Assembly (NCBI GenBank): GCA_013812985.1
Contig: JACCSN010000599.1
Span: forward strand, 1 to 5,360
Source: Hyphomicrobiales bacterium
GTDB taxonomy: Bacteria; Pseudomonadota; Alphaproteobacteria; Rhizobiales; Afifellaceae
Length of the DNA stretch: 5,360 nt
Direction of reading: 5' to 3'
Shown here: piece after piece, positions 1 through 5,360 of the stretch
Layout of the letters: each line of letters starts with the position of its first letter
How positions within the stretch are numbered: the first letter of the stretch is position 1
Notes under the pieces: model-generated
Told to the model about the DNA's origin: nothing
Databases searched by the model: none
What the model saw: only the letters and a program-made list of their open reading frames with translations
Program-made: the position numbers and the translations under genes

Positions 1-139
1 GGCGGCCCTCGCCGTCCTCGTCGGTGAGCGTCTGGCGGTTATTGCCGCCGCGCAGGCCGGGGCCGATCTCCGCCAATTCCTGGATGCAGTCCCACAGCCG
101 CTCGCCGTTGATCTTCAGGTTCGAACCGGGTGCGGTCAT
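1..139 (-). CDS. pydC: Zn-dependent hydantoinase/carbamoylase-family amidase, probable beta-ureidopropionase, N-terminal fragment
   Basis: Only the first 46 codons are in the window; the gene runs off the left edge. The N-terminus carries the family's typical opening: NLKINGERLWD (residues 7-17), then EIGPG (24-28) and GGNNRQTLTDEDGEGR (31-46). This is the start of the M20-like, metal-dependent amidases that include beta-ureidopropionase and N-carbamoyl-L-amino acid hydrolases. The metal ligands lie further downstream and cannot be seen. Next to aptA and mmsA, the likely substrate is N-carbamoyl-beta-alanine, hydrolysed in the cytoplasm to beta-alanine, CO2 and ammonia in reductive pyrimidine breakdown. 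The start ATG shares its A with the stop of the upstream HicB-like gene (TGATG), which suggests translational coupling. The only Shine-Dalgarno-like run, GAGG, lies about 10 nt before ATG. An N-carbamoyl-L-amino acid hydrolase or allantoate amidohydrolase cannot be excluded from 46 residues. Confidence 0.83.
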   Translation of the reverse strand, partial: MTAPGSNLKINGERLWDCIQELAEIGPGLRGGNNRQTLTDEDGEGR

Positions 140-408
140 CAGACTAGGGCCTCGGCGCGGAGCGGCACCAGGATAGGAACTCCATCCCGATTATCCGGAT
201 CGCGCATCACAGTCTCCAGAGTAGAGGGCTCAGGGATTCTCTCCCCATCATCGCGCATCCCTTCAACATGGAAGGCGAGAGCCTCCTCGGCCATACGGGG
301 CAGTTCCGGCAGATCTCGGCCGGCAGTCACGCAGCCAGGGAAATCGGGGAACGAAAGGCTGAAATCGCTTGCGCTGTCCGTCTGAACAAGCCCGATATAG
401 TTCGTCAC
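139..408 (-). CDS. Solitary HicB-like protein, apparently lacking the C-terminal DNA-binding domain
   Basis: An 89-residue protein with the HicB-like fold signature: a short beta strand MTNYIGLV (1-8), SFPDFPGCVTAGRDL (19-33), and the helix MAEEALAFHVEGM (39-51) followed by GERIPEP (55-61). HicB proteins are antitoxins that block the HicA mRNA interferase; many also carry a C-terminal ribbon-helix-helix or helix-turn-helix domain that represses their own operon. From memory of the family, close alphaproteobacterial relatives continue past the 'NRDGVPILVPL' segment (73-83) into a ribbon-helix-helix. Here the protein stops six residues after it, directly at the pydC start. No HicA-sized frame fits in the 44 nt upstream, and the next gene is unrelated. 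The start is GTG, supported by a good Shine-Dalgarno (GAGG, 6 nt before). It may be a decayed toxin-antitoxin remnant or a stand-alone HicB-fold protein. HicB membership is fairly certain; its role here is not. Confidence 0.8.
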   Translation of the reverse strand: MTNYIGLVQTDSASDFSLSFPDFPGCVTAGRDLPELPRMAEEALAFHVEGMRDDGERIPEPSTLETVMRDPDNRDGVPILVPLRAEALV

Positions 409-410
409 AG

Positions 411-419
411 CTCACCTCA
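411..419 (-). promoter_or_regulatory. Ribosome binding site deciding the GTG start of the HicB-like gene
   Basis: The minus strand reads TGAGGTGAGCTGTG. The GAGG core ends 6 nt before GTG at 408-406, ideal spacing. It supports the non-ATG start, which also gives the family-typical N-terminus MTNYIGLV. Confidence 0.65.
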
Positions 420-452
420 ATCTGATGCCAAACTCGATGTTTCCACGCGGGT

Positions 453-1124
453 TTATCCGGGAGGGCTCGCTGGGCAGCCCGAAAGGTTGTCAAACCGAAG
501 GCTGAGGAGCAAGGCGCACATACGATCCCTCATCGCTAGCTCCACCAGCATCCGGCCATCCCTAGTCACAAATCCTGTGCCCGAATATTCTGCCGCAATG
601 TCGGACGGTCGGACCGGCAGGCTTGGATTTCCGATCAGCTGGCGCGCAGAACGCACCTCTTCCGGTGCCAGCCACTTCTCACCTCCGCCAGCGAGAGCCG
701 CCTGTTCCTTGAAGACGAGCATCACCGTTCCCGTTTCGCCAACGGACAACGGCTCGTCATCACCGAAGGTGTATTTCCTGGCTGGCCCTTCGAGCTCAAC
801 CTCTGCTCCAACCCTCCGCATCTGGAAAACCGGCCAGACCACTACGTGACCGGAAGAAAGAAAATCTACACTGCTGAAATCGTCGGTTGCAGTCGCGCCC
901 ACAGCCTCATTTCGTCGGACATCGGGGAAGAAGACGGCCCGGCTTAGATACTCAGCCGTGGCCGGTTGCGGCTGGTGAAGAATTGAGTACACCACGATGC
1001 AGAGCGAGAGGGGCACAAGGAACGCCAGGATTGGCAGGCCCAGATAGAATAGAAAAACTGCAGAGGCCCGAACCAGCTTTCGGAAAAGCAGCAGGGTGGT
1101 TCGACCTTCCGCCGCCTCGGCCAT
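453..1124 (-). CDS. Membrane-anchored protein of unknown function
   Basis: I do not recognise this 223-residue protein. It starts with a short, mixed-charge N-terminus containing R8, R15, K16 and R19, then one long hydrophobic segment at about residues 21-48 (rich in F, L, V, I, with two prolines), and then a soluble region of about 170 residues. Positive charge before the segment suggests an inside N-terminus and an outward (periplasmic) C-terminal region; the 28-residue hydrophobic stretch could also be an uncleaved signal anchor. The soluble part looks beta-rich and contains two cysteines (203, 217) near the C-terminus. The ATG follows the cupin stop with no gap (TAAATG) and has no strong Shine-Dalgarno, so translation may depend on the cupin. 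GC is lower than in the metabolic genes (55% in positions 541-600 against 73% in 2041-2100, counted by eye), which hints at separate ancestry. No link to pyrimidine breakdown is visible. Confidence 0.72.
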   Translation of the reverse strand: MAEAAEGRTTLLLFRKLVRASAVFLFYLGLPILAFLVPLSLCIVVYSILHQPQPATAEYLSRAVFFPDVRRNEAVGATATDDFSSVDFLSSGHVVVWPVFQMRRVGAEVELEGPARKYTFGDDEPLSVGETGTVMLVFKEQAALAGGGEKWLAPEEVRSARQLIGNPSLPVRPSDIAAEYSGTGFVTRDGRMLVELAMRDRMCALLLSLRFDNLSGCPASPPG

Positions 1125-1412
1125 TTACGGCTTGATCTCGATCTCGATGAACGACATTGGCGCGTCGCCGCCGTTGACGACGTTGTGCGCGACGCCCGCT
1201 TCCCGGCAATAGACCTCGCCGGCATCCACTTCGACGCGGCGCTCGGCGCCACCCTCCTCCAGGAGCAACTGGCATTCGGTCATCGGCACGATCACGTAGT
1301 CCAGCTGGTGCCGGTGCCAGCCGGTCTCGGCGCCGGCCTCGAAGGTCCAGCGGGTCACCCGGACCCGCTCGTCGTCGAGGAGCTTCGTCGGAGTGGCAGC
1401 GGGCCGGGCCAA
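1125..1412 (-). CDS. Small single-domain cupin protein
   Basis: A 95-residue protein made of one cupin beta-barrel. Motif 1 is GAETGWHRHQLDYVIVP, with His33 and His35 (HxH) as probable metal ligands; motif 2 is GEVYCREAGVAHNVVN, with His76 and Asn80. The glutamate usual in motif 1 is not visible; Asp38 or Tyr39 occupies that region, so metal binding may differ. Small cupins of this kind can be isomerases, dioxygenase-like enzymes or binding proteins, and the substrate cannot be read from sequence. It lies just after mmsA and before the membrane protein gene, in the same transcriptional direction, so an accessory role in beta-alanine or malonate semialdehyde metabolism is an inference. I chose the TTG at 1412 because GAGGGGA sits right before it with GAGG spaced 6 nt. 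A second TTG at 1424, overlapping the mmsA stop, would add four residues but has no clear ribosome binding site. Confidence 0.82.
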   Translation of the reverse strand: MARPAATPTKLLDDERVRVTRWTFEAGAETGWHRHQLDYVIVPMTECQLLLEEGGAERRVEVDAGEVYCREAGVAHNVVNGGDAPMSFIEIEIKP

Positions 1413-1415
1413 GTC

Positions 1416-1422
1416 TCCCCTC
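1416..1422 (-). promoter_or_regulatory. Ribosome binding site for the cupin gene
   Basis: The minus strand reads GAGGGGAGACTTG. The GAGG core lies 6 nt before the TTG at 1412-1410, the same spacing as at the HicB-like gene. It overlaps the mmsA stop codon (1423-1421) and favours the internal TTG over the TTG at 1424. Confidence 0.5.
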
Positions 1423-2917
1423 AATGCATGCTCGGGAAGGTATACACCGCGCCTTCCTTGATGCCGGCCGGCCAGCGCGAGGTGATCGTCTTCAGCCGCG
1501 TGTAGAAGCGCACGCCCTCCGGCCCATAGATGGCGTGATCGCCGAACAGCGAGCGCTTCCAGCCGCCGAAGGAATGGTAGGCGACCGGCACCGGGATCGG
1601 CACGTTGATGCCGACCATGCCGACCTCGATGCGGTCGGCGAAGGAGCGGGCGGCGTCGCCGTCGCGGGTGAAAATGGCGGTGCCGTTGCCATATTCGTGG
1701 GCGTTGATGAGGTCGACCGCGTGGTCGTAGTTTTCCGCGCGCACGACGGAGAGGACCGGCCCAAAAATCTCCTCGCGGTAGATGGACATCTCCGGCTTGA
1801 CCCGATCGAACAGCGAGCCGCCGATGAAGAAGCCGTTCTCGTAGCCCTGCAGCTTGAGGCCGCGTCCGTCCACCACGAGGTCGGCGCCTTCGTTCACGCC
1901 GGCGTCGATATAGCCCAAAACCTTCTTCATATGCGCTTCGGTGACCAGCGGACCCATCTCGGCCTCCGGATCGGTGGCGGGGCCGACTTTCAGCGAGCGC
2001 ACCATCGGCGCCAGCGTCTCGACCAGGCGGTCCGCCGTTTCCTCGCCGATCGGGACGGCGACCGAGATCGCCATGCAGCGTTCGCCGGCGGAGCCGTAGC
2101 CCGCGCCCATCAGCGCGTCGGCGGCCTTGGCCATGTCGGCGTCCGGCATGACGATCATGTGGTTCTTGGCGCCGCCCAGGGCCTGGACGCGCTTACCGGC
2201 GGCGGTGCCGCGCGTATAGACATAATGAGCGATCGGCGTGGAGCCGACGAAGCTGACGGCCTTGATGTCGGGATGGTCGAGGATGGCGTCGACCGCCTCC
2301 TTGTCGCCATGCACGACGTTGAGCACGCCGTCCGGGAAGCCGGCCTCCTTGAAACATTCGTAGATCAGCATCGGCGCGGACGGATCGCGCTCCGACGGCT
2401 TCAGGATGAACGCATTGCCGCAGGCGATCGCCACCGGGTACATCCACAGCGGCACCATCGCGGGAAAATTGAACGGGGTAATGCCGGCGACCACGCCTAG
2501 CGGCTGCCGATCGGAATAGGAATCGATCTCCGGTCCGACATTCCTGGAAAATTCGCCCTTCAGGAGATGCGGGATCCCGCAGGCGAACTCGACCACCTCG
2601 ATGCCGCGGGCGACCTCGCCCAGCGCGTCGGGATGGGTCTTGCCGTGCTCGTTGGAAATCGCGCGGGCGATGTCGGCGGCGCGCGCGTCGAGCAGTTCCT
2701 TGAAGCGGAACATGTAGCGGGCGCGCTTCAAGGGCGGCGTGCGCCCCCATTCAGGCGCGATCTGCTTGGCCGCCTGGACGGCGCGGTCGACCTCGGCGGC
2801 GCCGGATAGGCCAAGCTCGGCTGTTTGCTCCCCGGTGGCCGGGTTGAAGACCGGCACCACGCGCCCGGAGCTCGATTGGGCGAGCCGGCCGGCGATGGCG
2901 TTTCCGATGCGCTGCAT
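1421..2917 (-). CDS. mmsA: CoA-acylating (methyl)malonate-semialdehyde dehydrogenase
   Basis: A 498-residue aldehyde dehydrogenase, full length for the MMSDH family. It oxidises malonate semialdehyde (from beta-alanine) or methylmalonate semialdehyde (from valine or thymine) with NAD+ and CoA, giving acetyl-CoA or propionyl-CoA in the cytoplasm. Visible marks, numbered from the ATG: TPFNFP (147-152) with the oxyanion Asn150, ILKPSE (171-176) in the NAD site, FVGSTPIA (223-230), LGGAKNH (247-253) in place of the classical ELGGK so the general-base glutamate is absent, and GSAGERCMA (275-283) with catalytic Cys281. The missing glutamate and the GERCMA motif separate CoA-dependent MMSDH from hydrolytic aldehyde dehydrogenases. 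ATG at 2917 is preferred because GAGA lies 6 nt upstream; a TTG at 2929 would add four residues. It begins 15 nt after aptA ends, so the two are surely co-transcribed and act in sequence. A myo-inositol role (iolA) is less likely in this context. Confidence 0.95.
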   Translation of the reverse strand: MQRIGNAIAGRLAQSSSGRVVPVFNPATGEQTAELGLSGAAEVDRAVQAAKQIAPEWGRTPPLKRARYMFRFKELLDARAADIARAISNEHGKTHPDALGEVARGIEVVEFACGIPHLLKGEFSRNVGPEIDSYSDRQPLGVVAGITPFNFPAMVPLWMYPVAIACGNAFILKPSERDPSAPMLIYECFKEAGFPDGVLNVVHGDKEAVDAILDHPDIKAVSFVGSTPIAHYVYTRGTAAGKRVQALGGAKNHMIVMPDADMAKAADALMGAGYGSAGERCMAISVAVPIGEETADRLVETLAPMVRSLKVGPATDPEAEMGPLVTEAHMKKVLGYIDAGVNEGADLVVDGRGLKLQGYENGFFIGGSLFDRVKPEMSIYREEIFGPVLSVVRAENYDHAVDLINAHEYGNGTAIFTRDGDAARSFADRIEVGMVGINVPIPVPVAYHSFGGWKRSLFGDHAIYGPEGVRFYTRLKTITSRWPAGIKEGAVYTFPSMH

Positions 2918-2932
2918 GTTCGATCTCAATCT

Positions 2933-4264
2933 CTAGTGAAGTCGCTTCAGCACGGCGGAGAGTTTCTCGACCAATTCGTCGATATGCGCCCGCTCGATGA
3001 TCAGCGGCGGAGACATGGCGATGATGTCTCCCGTGGTGCGGATCATCAACCCGCTTTCATAGGCGTCCAGGAACGCGGCAAAGGCCCGCTTGGCGGGCTG
3101 GCCGGCGATGGGCTCCAGCTCGACGGCGCCGACCAGGCCGATATTGCGCACGTCGATGACATGCGGCAGGCCTTTGAGGCTGTGCAGACCGTCGGCGAAA
3201 TACCCGGCCATCTCGGCGCCGCGGGTGAGCAGGCCCTCGTCCTGGTAGATGTCGAGCGTGGCGAGCGCGGCGGCGGAAGAGGCCGGATTGCCCGAATAGG
3301 TGTAGCCGTGAAAGAACTCGATCAGGTGCTCGGGCCCGTTCATGAACGCCTGGTAGATATCGGATTTCACGAATACGGCGCCCATCGGCACGACGCCGTT
3401 GGTGACGCCCTTGGCCGTCGTCATGATGTCCGGCGTGACGCCGAAATAATCCGCTGCGAAGGGCGTGCCGAGGCGGCCGAAGCCGGTGATGACCTCGTCG
3501 AAGATCAACAGGATGCCGTGCTTGTCGCAGATCTGGCGGAGCCGCTGCAGGTAGCCTTTAGGAGGGATCAGCACGCCGGTGGAGCCTGCCACCGGCTCGA
3601 CGATCACGGCCGCGATGGTGGAGGCGTCGTGCAGCGTGACGAGGCGCTCCAGCTCGTCGGCGAACTCCGCCCCGTGCTCAGGCTCGCCGCGCGAAAACGC
3701 GTTGCGGGCGAGGTCGTGCGTGTGGCGGATATGGTCGACCCCGGAGAGCAGAGTGCCGAAATGTCTTCGGTTGGTGACGATGCCGCCGACCGAGATGCCA
3801 CCGAAATTGACGCCGTGATAGCCGCGCTCGCGGCCGAGGAGGCGGGTGCGGGCGCCCTCCCCTTTCACGCGGTGGTAGGCGAGCGCGATCTTGAGCGCCG
3901 TCTCGACCGATTCGGAGCCGGAATTGGTGAAGAACACATGGTCGAGGCCGGTCGGAGCGAGCGCGGCGAGCCGCGCGGCGAGTTCGAAGACCTTGGGATG
4001 GCCCATCTGGAAAGCCGGCGCGTAATCCAGCTCCATCAGCTGGGCGTGGACCGCATCGGCAATGTGCCGCCGCGCATGGCCGGCGTTGACGCACCAGAGG
4101 CCGGACGTGCCGTCCAGAAGCTGCTGGCCCTCTTGGTTCCAGTAATGCATGCCCTCGGCGCGGACCAGCATGCGCGGCTTGCCCTTGAACTGCCGGTTCG
4201 CCGTGAACGGCATCCAGAAGGCTTCGAGGTTGTTGGCGGTCAAGGCGGCGAGTGGCTTCTGCAT
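2933..4264 (-). CDS. aptA: Omega-amino acid:pyruvate aminotransferase (beta-alanine:pyruvate transaminase)
   Basis: A 443-residue class III PLP aminotransferase, full length. It moves the amino group of beta-alanine to pyruvate, giving malonate semialdehyde and L-alanine, the substrate for the adjacent mmsA product. Motifs: SGLWCVNAGH (54-63) with Trp57 at the substrate pocket; FFTNSGSESVETALK (111-125) for PLP phosphate binding; GYHG (148-151); IFDEVITGFGR (254-264) with Asp256 contacting the PLP ring nitrogen; MTTAKGVTNG (281-290) with Lys285 forming the Schiff base; YTYSGNP (321-327); and MIRTTGDII (407-415), where Arg409 matches the carboxylate-binding arginine of the Pseudomonas enzyme. 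The SGLW and GLMIR regions resemble omega-APT more than GABA or ornithine transaminases. The ATG has GGGAG about 10 nt upstream. It is the first gene of the minus-strand operon, behind a likely promoter. A broader omega-transaminase with other amine donors is possible. Confidence 0.93.
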   Translation of the reverse strand: MQKPLAALTANNLEAFWMPFTANRQFKGKPRMLVRAEGMHYWNQEGQQLLDGTSGLWCVNAGHARRHIADAVHAQLMELDYAPAFQMGHPKVFELAARLAALAPTGLDHVFFTNSGSESVETALKIALAYHRVKGEGARTRLLGRERGYHGVNFGGISVGGIVTNRRHFGTLLSGVDHIRHTHDLARNAFSRGEPEHGAEFADELERLVTLHDASTIAAVIVEPVAGSTGVLIPPKGYLQRLRQICDKHGILLIFDEVITGFGRLGTPFAADYFGVTPDIMTTAKGVTNGVVPMGAVFVKSDIYQAFMNGPEHLIEFFHGYTYSGNPASSAAALATLDIYQDEGLLTRGAEMAGYFADGLHSLKGLPHVIDVRNIGLVGAVELEPIAGQPAKRAFAAFLDAYESGLMIRTTGDIIAMSPPLIIERAHIDELVEKLSAVLKRLH

Positions 4265-4308
4265 GGCCGAGGCTCCCGGCGGGCTGGGCTGGAGGTGCGG
4301 CTCGTCTA

Positions 4309-4322
4309 GCCGGTTTTCCGGC
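4309..4322 (-). other. Small hairpin in the aptA leader
   Basis: GCCGG-AAAA-CCGGC on the minus strand forms a perfect 5-bp stem with a 4-nt loop, 44 nt before the aptA start codon. It has no U-run after it, so it is not a classical terminator. It could protect the 5' end of the transcript or be incidental. Confidence 0.3.
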
Positions 4323-4354
4323 GGAAGCCAAACGCGCCCGGCTGGTCAAGACGG

Positions 4355-4383
4355 ACGCTAGGTTCGGGTTGGCAACCGGTCAA
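4355..4383 (-). promoter_or_regulatory. Candidate sigma70-type promoter for the aptA-mmsA operon
   Basis: The minus strand has TTGACC (4383-4378) as a -35 element, a 17-nt spacer, and TAGCGT (4360-4355) as a -10. The -35 matches five of six consensus bases; the -10 keeps the key first T, second A and last T, as is common in GC-rich alphaproteobacteria. Transcription would start near 4348, leaving a leader of about 84 nt. A palindrome fills part of the spacer, so a repressor could block this site. Confidence 0.45.
4367..4377. promoter_or_regulatory. Palindrome in the promoter spacer, candidate operator
   Basis: GGTTG-G-CAACC is a perfect 5-bp inverted repeat around one base, lying directly against the proposed -35 element and inside the spacer. 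A repressor dimer there would compete with RNA polymerase. No regulator gene is in the window, so the binding protein is unknown. Confidence 0.3.
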
Positions 4384-4427
4384 GTTGAAACGCGCATCGG
4401 CGAAGCATGGGCGTTCACGGCCGCGGC

Positions 4428-4440
4428 GGAAGCTGCTTCC
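4428..4440. promoter_or_regulatory. 13-bp palindrome upstream of the aptA promoter
   Basis: GGAAGC-T-GCTTCC is a perfect 6-bp inverted repeat around one base. Its centre lies about 86 nt before the predicted transcription start, a usual distance for an activator or an upstream operator. It is distinct in sequence from the palindrome in the promoter spacer. Confidence 0.3.
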
Positions 4441-4465
4441 TTGACAACGGTTCCGACACTCACGA

Positions 4466-4572
4466 CCTCATCCTGAGGCGCTCGCGGGGCGAGCCTCGAA
4501 GGAGCCTCCAGCGAGCACTGGATACGCCCGCCTCCTTCGAGGCTTCGCTGCGCTTCGCACCTCAGGATGAGG
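4466..4572. repeat. Compound inverted repeat of the dispersed intergenic type
   Basis: Two nested perfect inverted repeats lie about one centre. The outer arms are CCTCATCCTGAGG (4466-4478) and CCTCAGGATGAGG (4560-4572), 13 bp each. The inner arms are GCCTCGAAGGAG (4493-4504) and CTCCTTCGAGGC (4532-4543), 12 bp each. The segments between outer and inner arms pair only partly. The whole 107-nt unit could fold as a long hairpin. It lies 38 nt after the AbrB-family stop codon. Its sequence style resembles short palindromic elements I recall as abundant between genes in Hyphomicrobiales; that is recollection, not a search. It may act as a transcript-end stabiliser, a terminator-like structure, or a non-autonomous mobile repeat. 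No target-site duplication was evident. Confidence 0.75.
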
Positions 4573-4610
4573 GCTGCGCGGGTGTGCCGGAAAAGATTCG
4601 GGACCCGCTC

Positions 4611-5360
4611 TTACGCGCCGCCGCGTCGGGCCAGCGCGTAGCGGATCAGCGGCGGGGCGAAGATGTTGGTGAGGATCGAGCGGGTGATCTGGAAGCCGGC
4701 GACGGTCGCCGGCAGGAGGCCGAGAGCGCCCGCCGAGGCGATCATCTCGCCAAGGCCGCCCGGCATGACGGCGAGCGTCGCGGTCTCAGGCCCGAGCCCG
4801 CCGAGCCGCGCCACCGTCCAGCCAAAGGCCGCGAAGGACACGCCGATCAGCAGGGCTCCCGAGATCAGGCCCGCCAGCGCGGCGCGCGGCAGGCTGCGAA
4901 ACTCGGCGAGACGGAAGCGCAGCCCGAGCGAGGCGCCGATGGCGATCTGCGCGGCGATGAGGAGCGGCGTGGGGATGAGCGGGAGATCGAAGCCGGCGGC
5001 GACCGCCCCGAGGCAGAGGAGCATAGGCGCGATGACCCAGGGGTTGAGAACGCCGAAGCGTGACGCCGCCGCCGCGATGAGCCCGCCGAGCAGAACGACG
5101 GCGAGGATCTCCGCCCCTTCCACGAAGCCCGTCGCTGCCGGCGCCGCCGCTTGGATGCCCGCCACCCCCAGCCACAGCGGGATCAGCGTCAGGATCAGGA
5201 TCACACGCAGCGTATGGATGAGCGCCACCGTCTGCTCATGCGCCCCGAGATCGCGGGCAAGCGTCGCCATCTCGGCCATGCCGGCCGGCAGGCAGGAGAG
5301 CAGCCCGGTCAGGCGGCTCACCCCGGCGATCCGGGAAATCGGAACCGCCAGCAGCGCGCC
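4611..5360 (-). CDS. AbrB-family integral membrane protein, C-terminal part
   Basis: The frame is open to the right edge, so the last 249 residues are seen; family members are usually about 350 long and the N-terminus is missing. The protein is strongly hydrophobic with about seven membrane segments. It shows the family's internal duplication: LLSCLPAGMAEMATLARDLG near the start of the visible part is echoed by ATLAVMPGGLGEMIASAGALG near the end, each followed by a hydrophobic helix with a TLR/ITR motif. GASLGLRFRL between them is also typical. This is the 'membrane AbrB duplication' family, often mislabelled ammonia monooxygenase; it is not the DNA-binding AbrB of Bacillus. Its function is poorly known, with transport or membrane regulation suggested. 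A GTG at 5321 gives a shorter frame, but the reading frame and the repeat continue upstream of it. It is separated from aptA by 346 nt and probably forms its own unit. Confidence 0.88.
   Translation of the reverse strand, partial: GALLAVPISRIAGVSRLTGLLSCLPAGMAEMATLARDLGAHEQTVALIHTLRVILILTLIPLWLGVAGIQAAAPAATGFVEGAEILAVVLLGGLIAAAASRFGVLNPWVIAPMLLCLGAVAAGFDLPLIPTPLLIAAQIAIGASLGLRFRLAEFRSLPRAALAGLISGALLIGVSFAAFGWTVARLGGLGPETATLAVMPGGLGEMIASAGALGLLPATVAGFQITRSILTNIFAPPLIRYALARRGGA

Larger units (their letters stand above)
4265..4610. other. Intergenic region between the AbrB-family gene and aptA
   Basis: This 346-nt stretch has no convincing gene on either strand. Going in the direction of transcription it holds a short AbrB-gene 3' flank (4610-4573), a compound inverted repeat (4572-4466), a 13-bp palindrome (4440-4428), a likely promoter (4383-4355) and an approximately 84-nt aptA leader with a small hairpin (4322-4309). 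I see no tRNA, riboswitch or conserved peptide in it. Confidence 0.7.

Noticed and set aside
409..452. Possible hicA toxin gene upstream of the HicB-like gene
   Set aside because: Only 44 nt separate the two genes, too short for the roughly 60-80 codon HicA, and no HicA-like motif appears in other frames nearby.
268..849. A 193-codon plus-strand frame across the HicB-like and membrane protein genes
   Set aside because: It spans two better-supported minus-strand genes, has no family motif, and has a low-complexity serine- and arginine-rich product.
1424..2500. A 358-codon open frame on the plus strand opposite mmsA
   Set aside because: It is antisense to a full-length dehydrogenase. The composition is dominated by R, D, H, V and A and no fold is evident, so it is a shadow.
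2825..4309. A 494-codon open frame on the plus strand opposite aptA
   Set aside because: It is antisense to a clear aminotransferase with complete catalytic motifs. Its product is rich in R, D, G, A and H with no recognisable domain, as expected for a shadow frame in GC-rich DNA.
4466..4572. Intrinsic terminator for the AbrB-family gene
   Set aside because: The arms are long and symmetric but no T-run follows on the minus strand, so a classical terminator is not supported; I kept it as a repeat.
4407..5063. A plus-strand frame starting in the intergenic region and crossing the inverted repeat
   Set aside because: Its product is a highly charged R/E/G/D string opposite the hydrophobic AbrB-family gene, the typical antisense image of a membrane protein.
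1..5360. CRISPR array, tRNA, rRNA or insertion sequence
   Set aside because: No spaced direct repeats, cloverleaf-like segments, rRNA-like sequence or transposase motifs were seen on either strand.

Overview
The window looks like part of an alphaproteobacterial chromosome, probably Hyphomicrobiales (rhizobia, Bosea or Bradyrhizobium-like). This rests on high GC, tight operon spacing, protein style, and a compound palindrome with CCTCATCCTGAGG and CCTTCGAGG elements of a kind I associate with dispersed repeats in that order. The species cannot be named from this sequence. Every gene I can support lies on the minus strand, so the window reads biologically from right to left.

Right edge (4611 to 5360): the C-terminal part of an AbrB-family membrane protein, cut by the window edge. 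Positions 4265 to 4610 hold no gene. They carry a 107-nt compound inverted repeat next to the AbrB gene, then a 13-bp palindrome, a plausible sigma70-type promoter with an 11-bp palindrome in its spacer, and a small leader hairpin before the next operon.

Main operon (4264 down to beyond position 1): omega-amino acid:pyruvate aminotransferase (aptA), CoA-acylating (methyl)malonate-semialdehyde dehydrogenase (mmsA), a small cupin, a membrane-anchored protein of unknown function, a HicB-like protein, and the first 46 residues of a Zn-dependent hydantoinase/carbamoylase-family amidase, most likely beta-ureidopropionase (pydC). Together pydC, aptA and mmsA fit the lower reductive pyrimidine catabolic route: N-carbamoyl-beta-alanine to beta-alanine, to malonate semialdehyde, to acetyl-CoA. 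The earlier steps (dihydropyrimidinase, dihydropyrimidine dehydrogenase) would be expected past the left edge.

The odd part is about 140 to 1124. The membrane protein and the HicB-like gene sit between metabolic genes, have visibly lower GC than their neighbours, and have no obvious role in the pathway. The HicB protein has no adjacent HicA toxin and appears to lack the C-terminal DNA-binding domain usual in its closest relatives. Its stop codon overlaps the pydC start codon (TGATG). I see no wholly new system. The best leads are this HicB remnant or solitary HicB, the unknown membrane protein, and the palindromes upstream of aptA.
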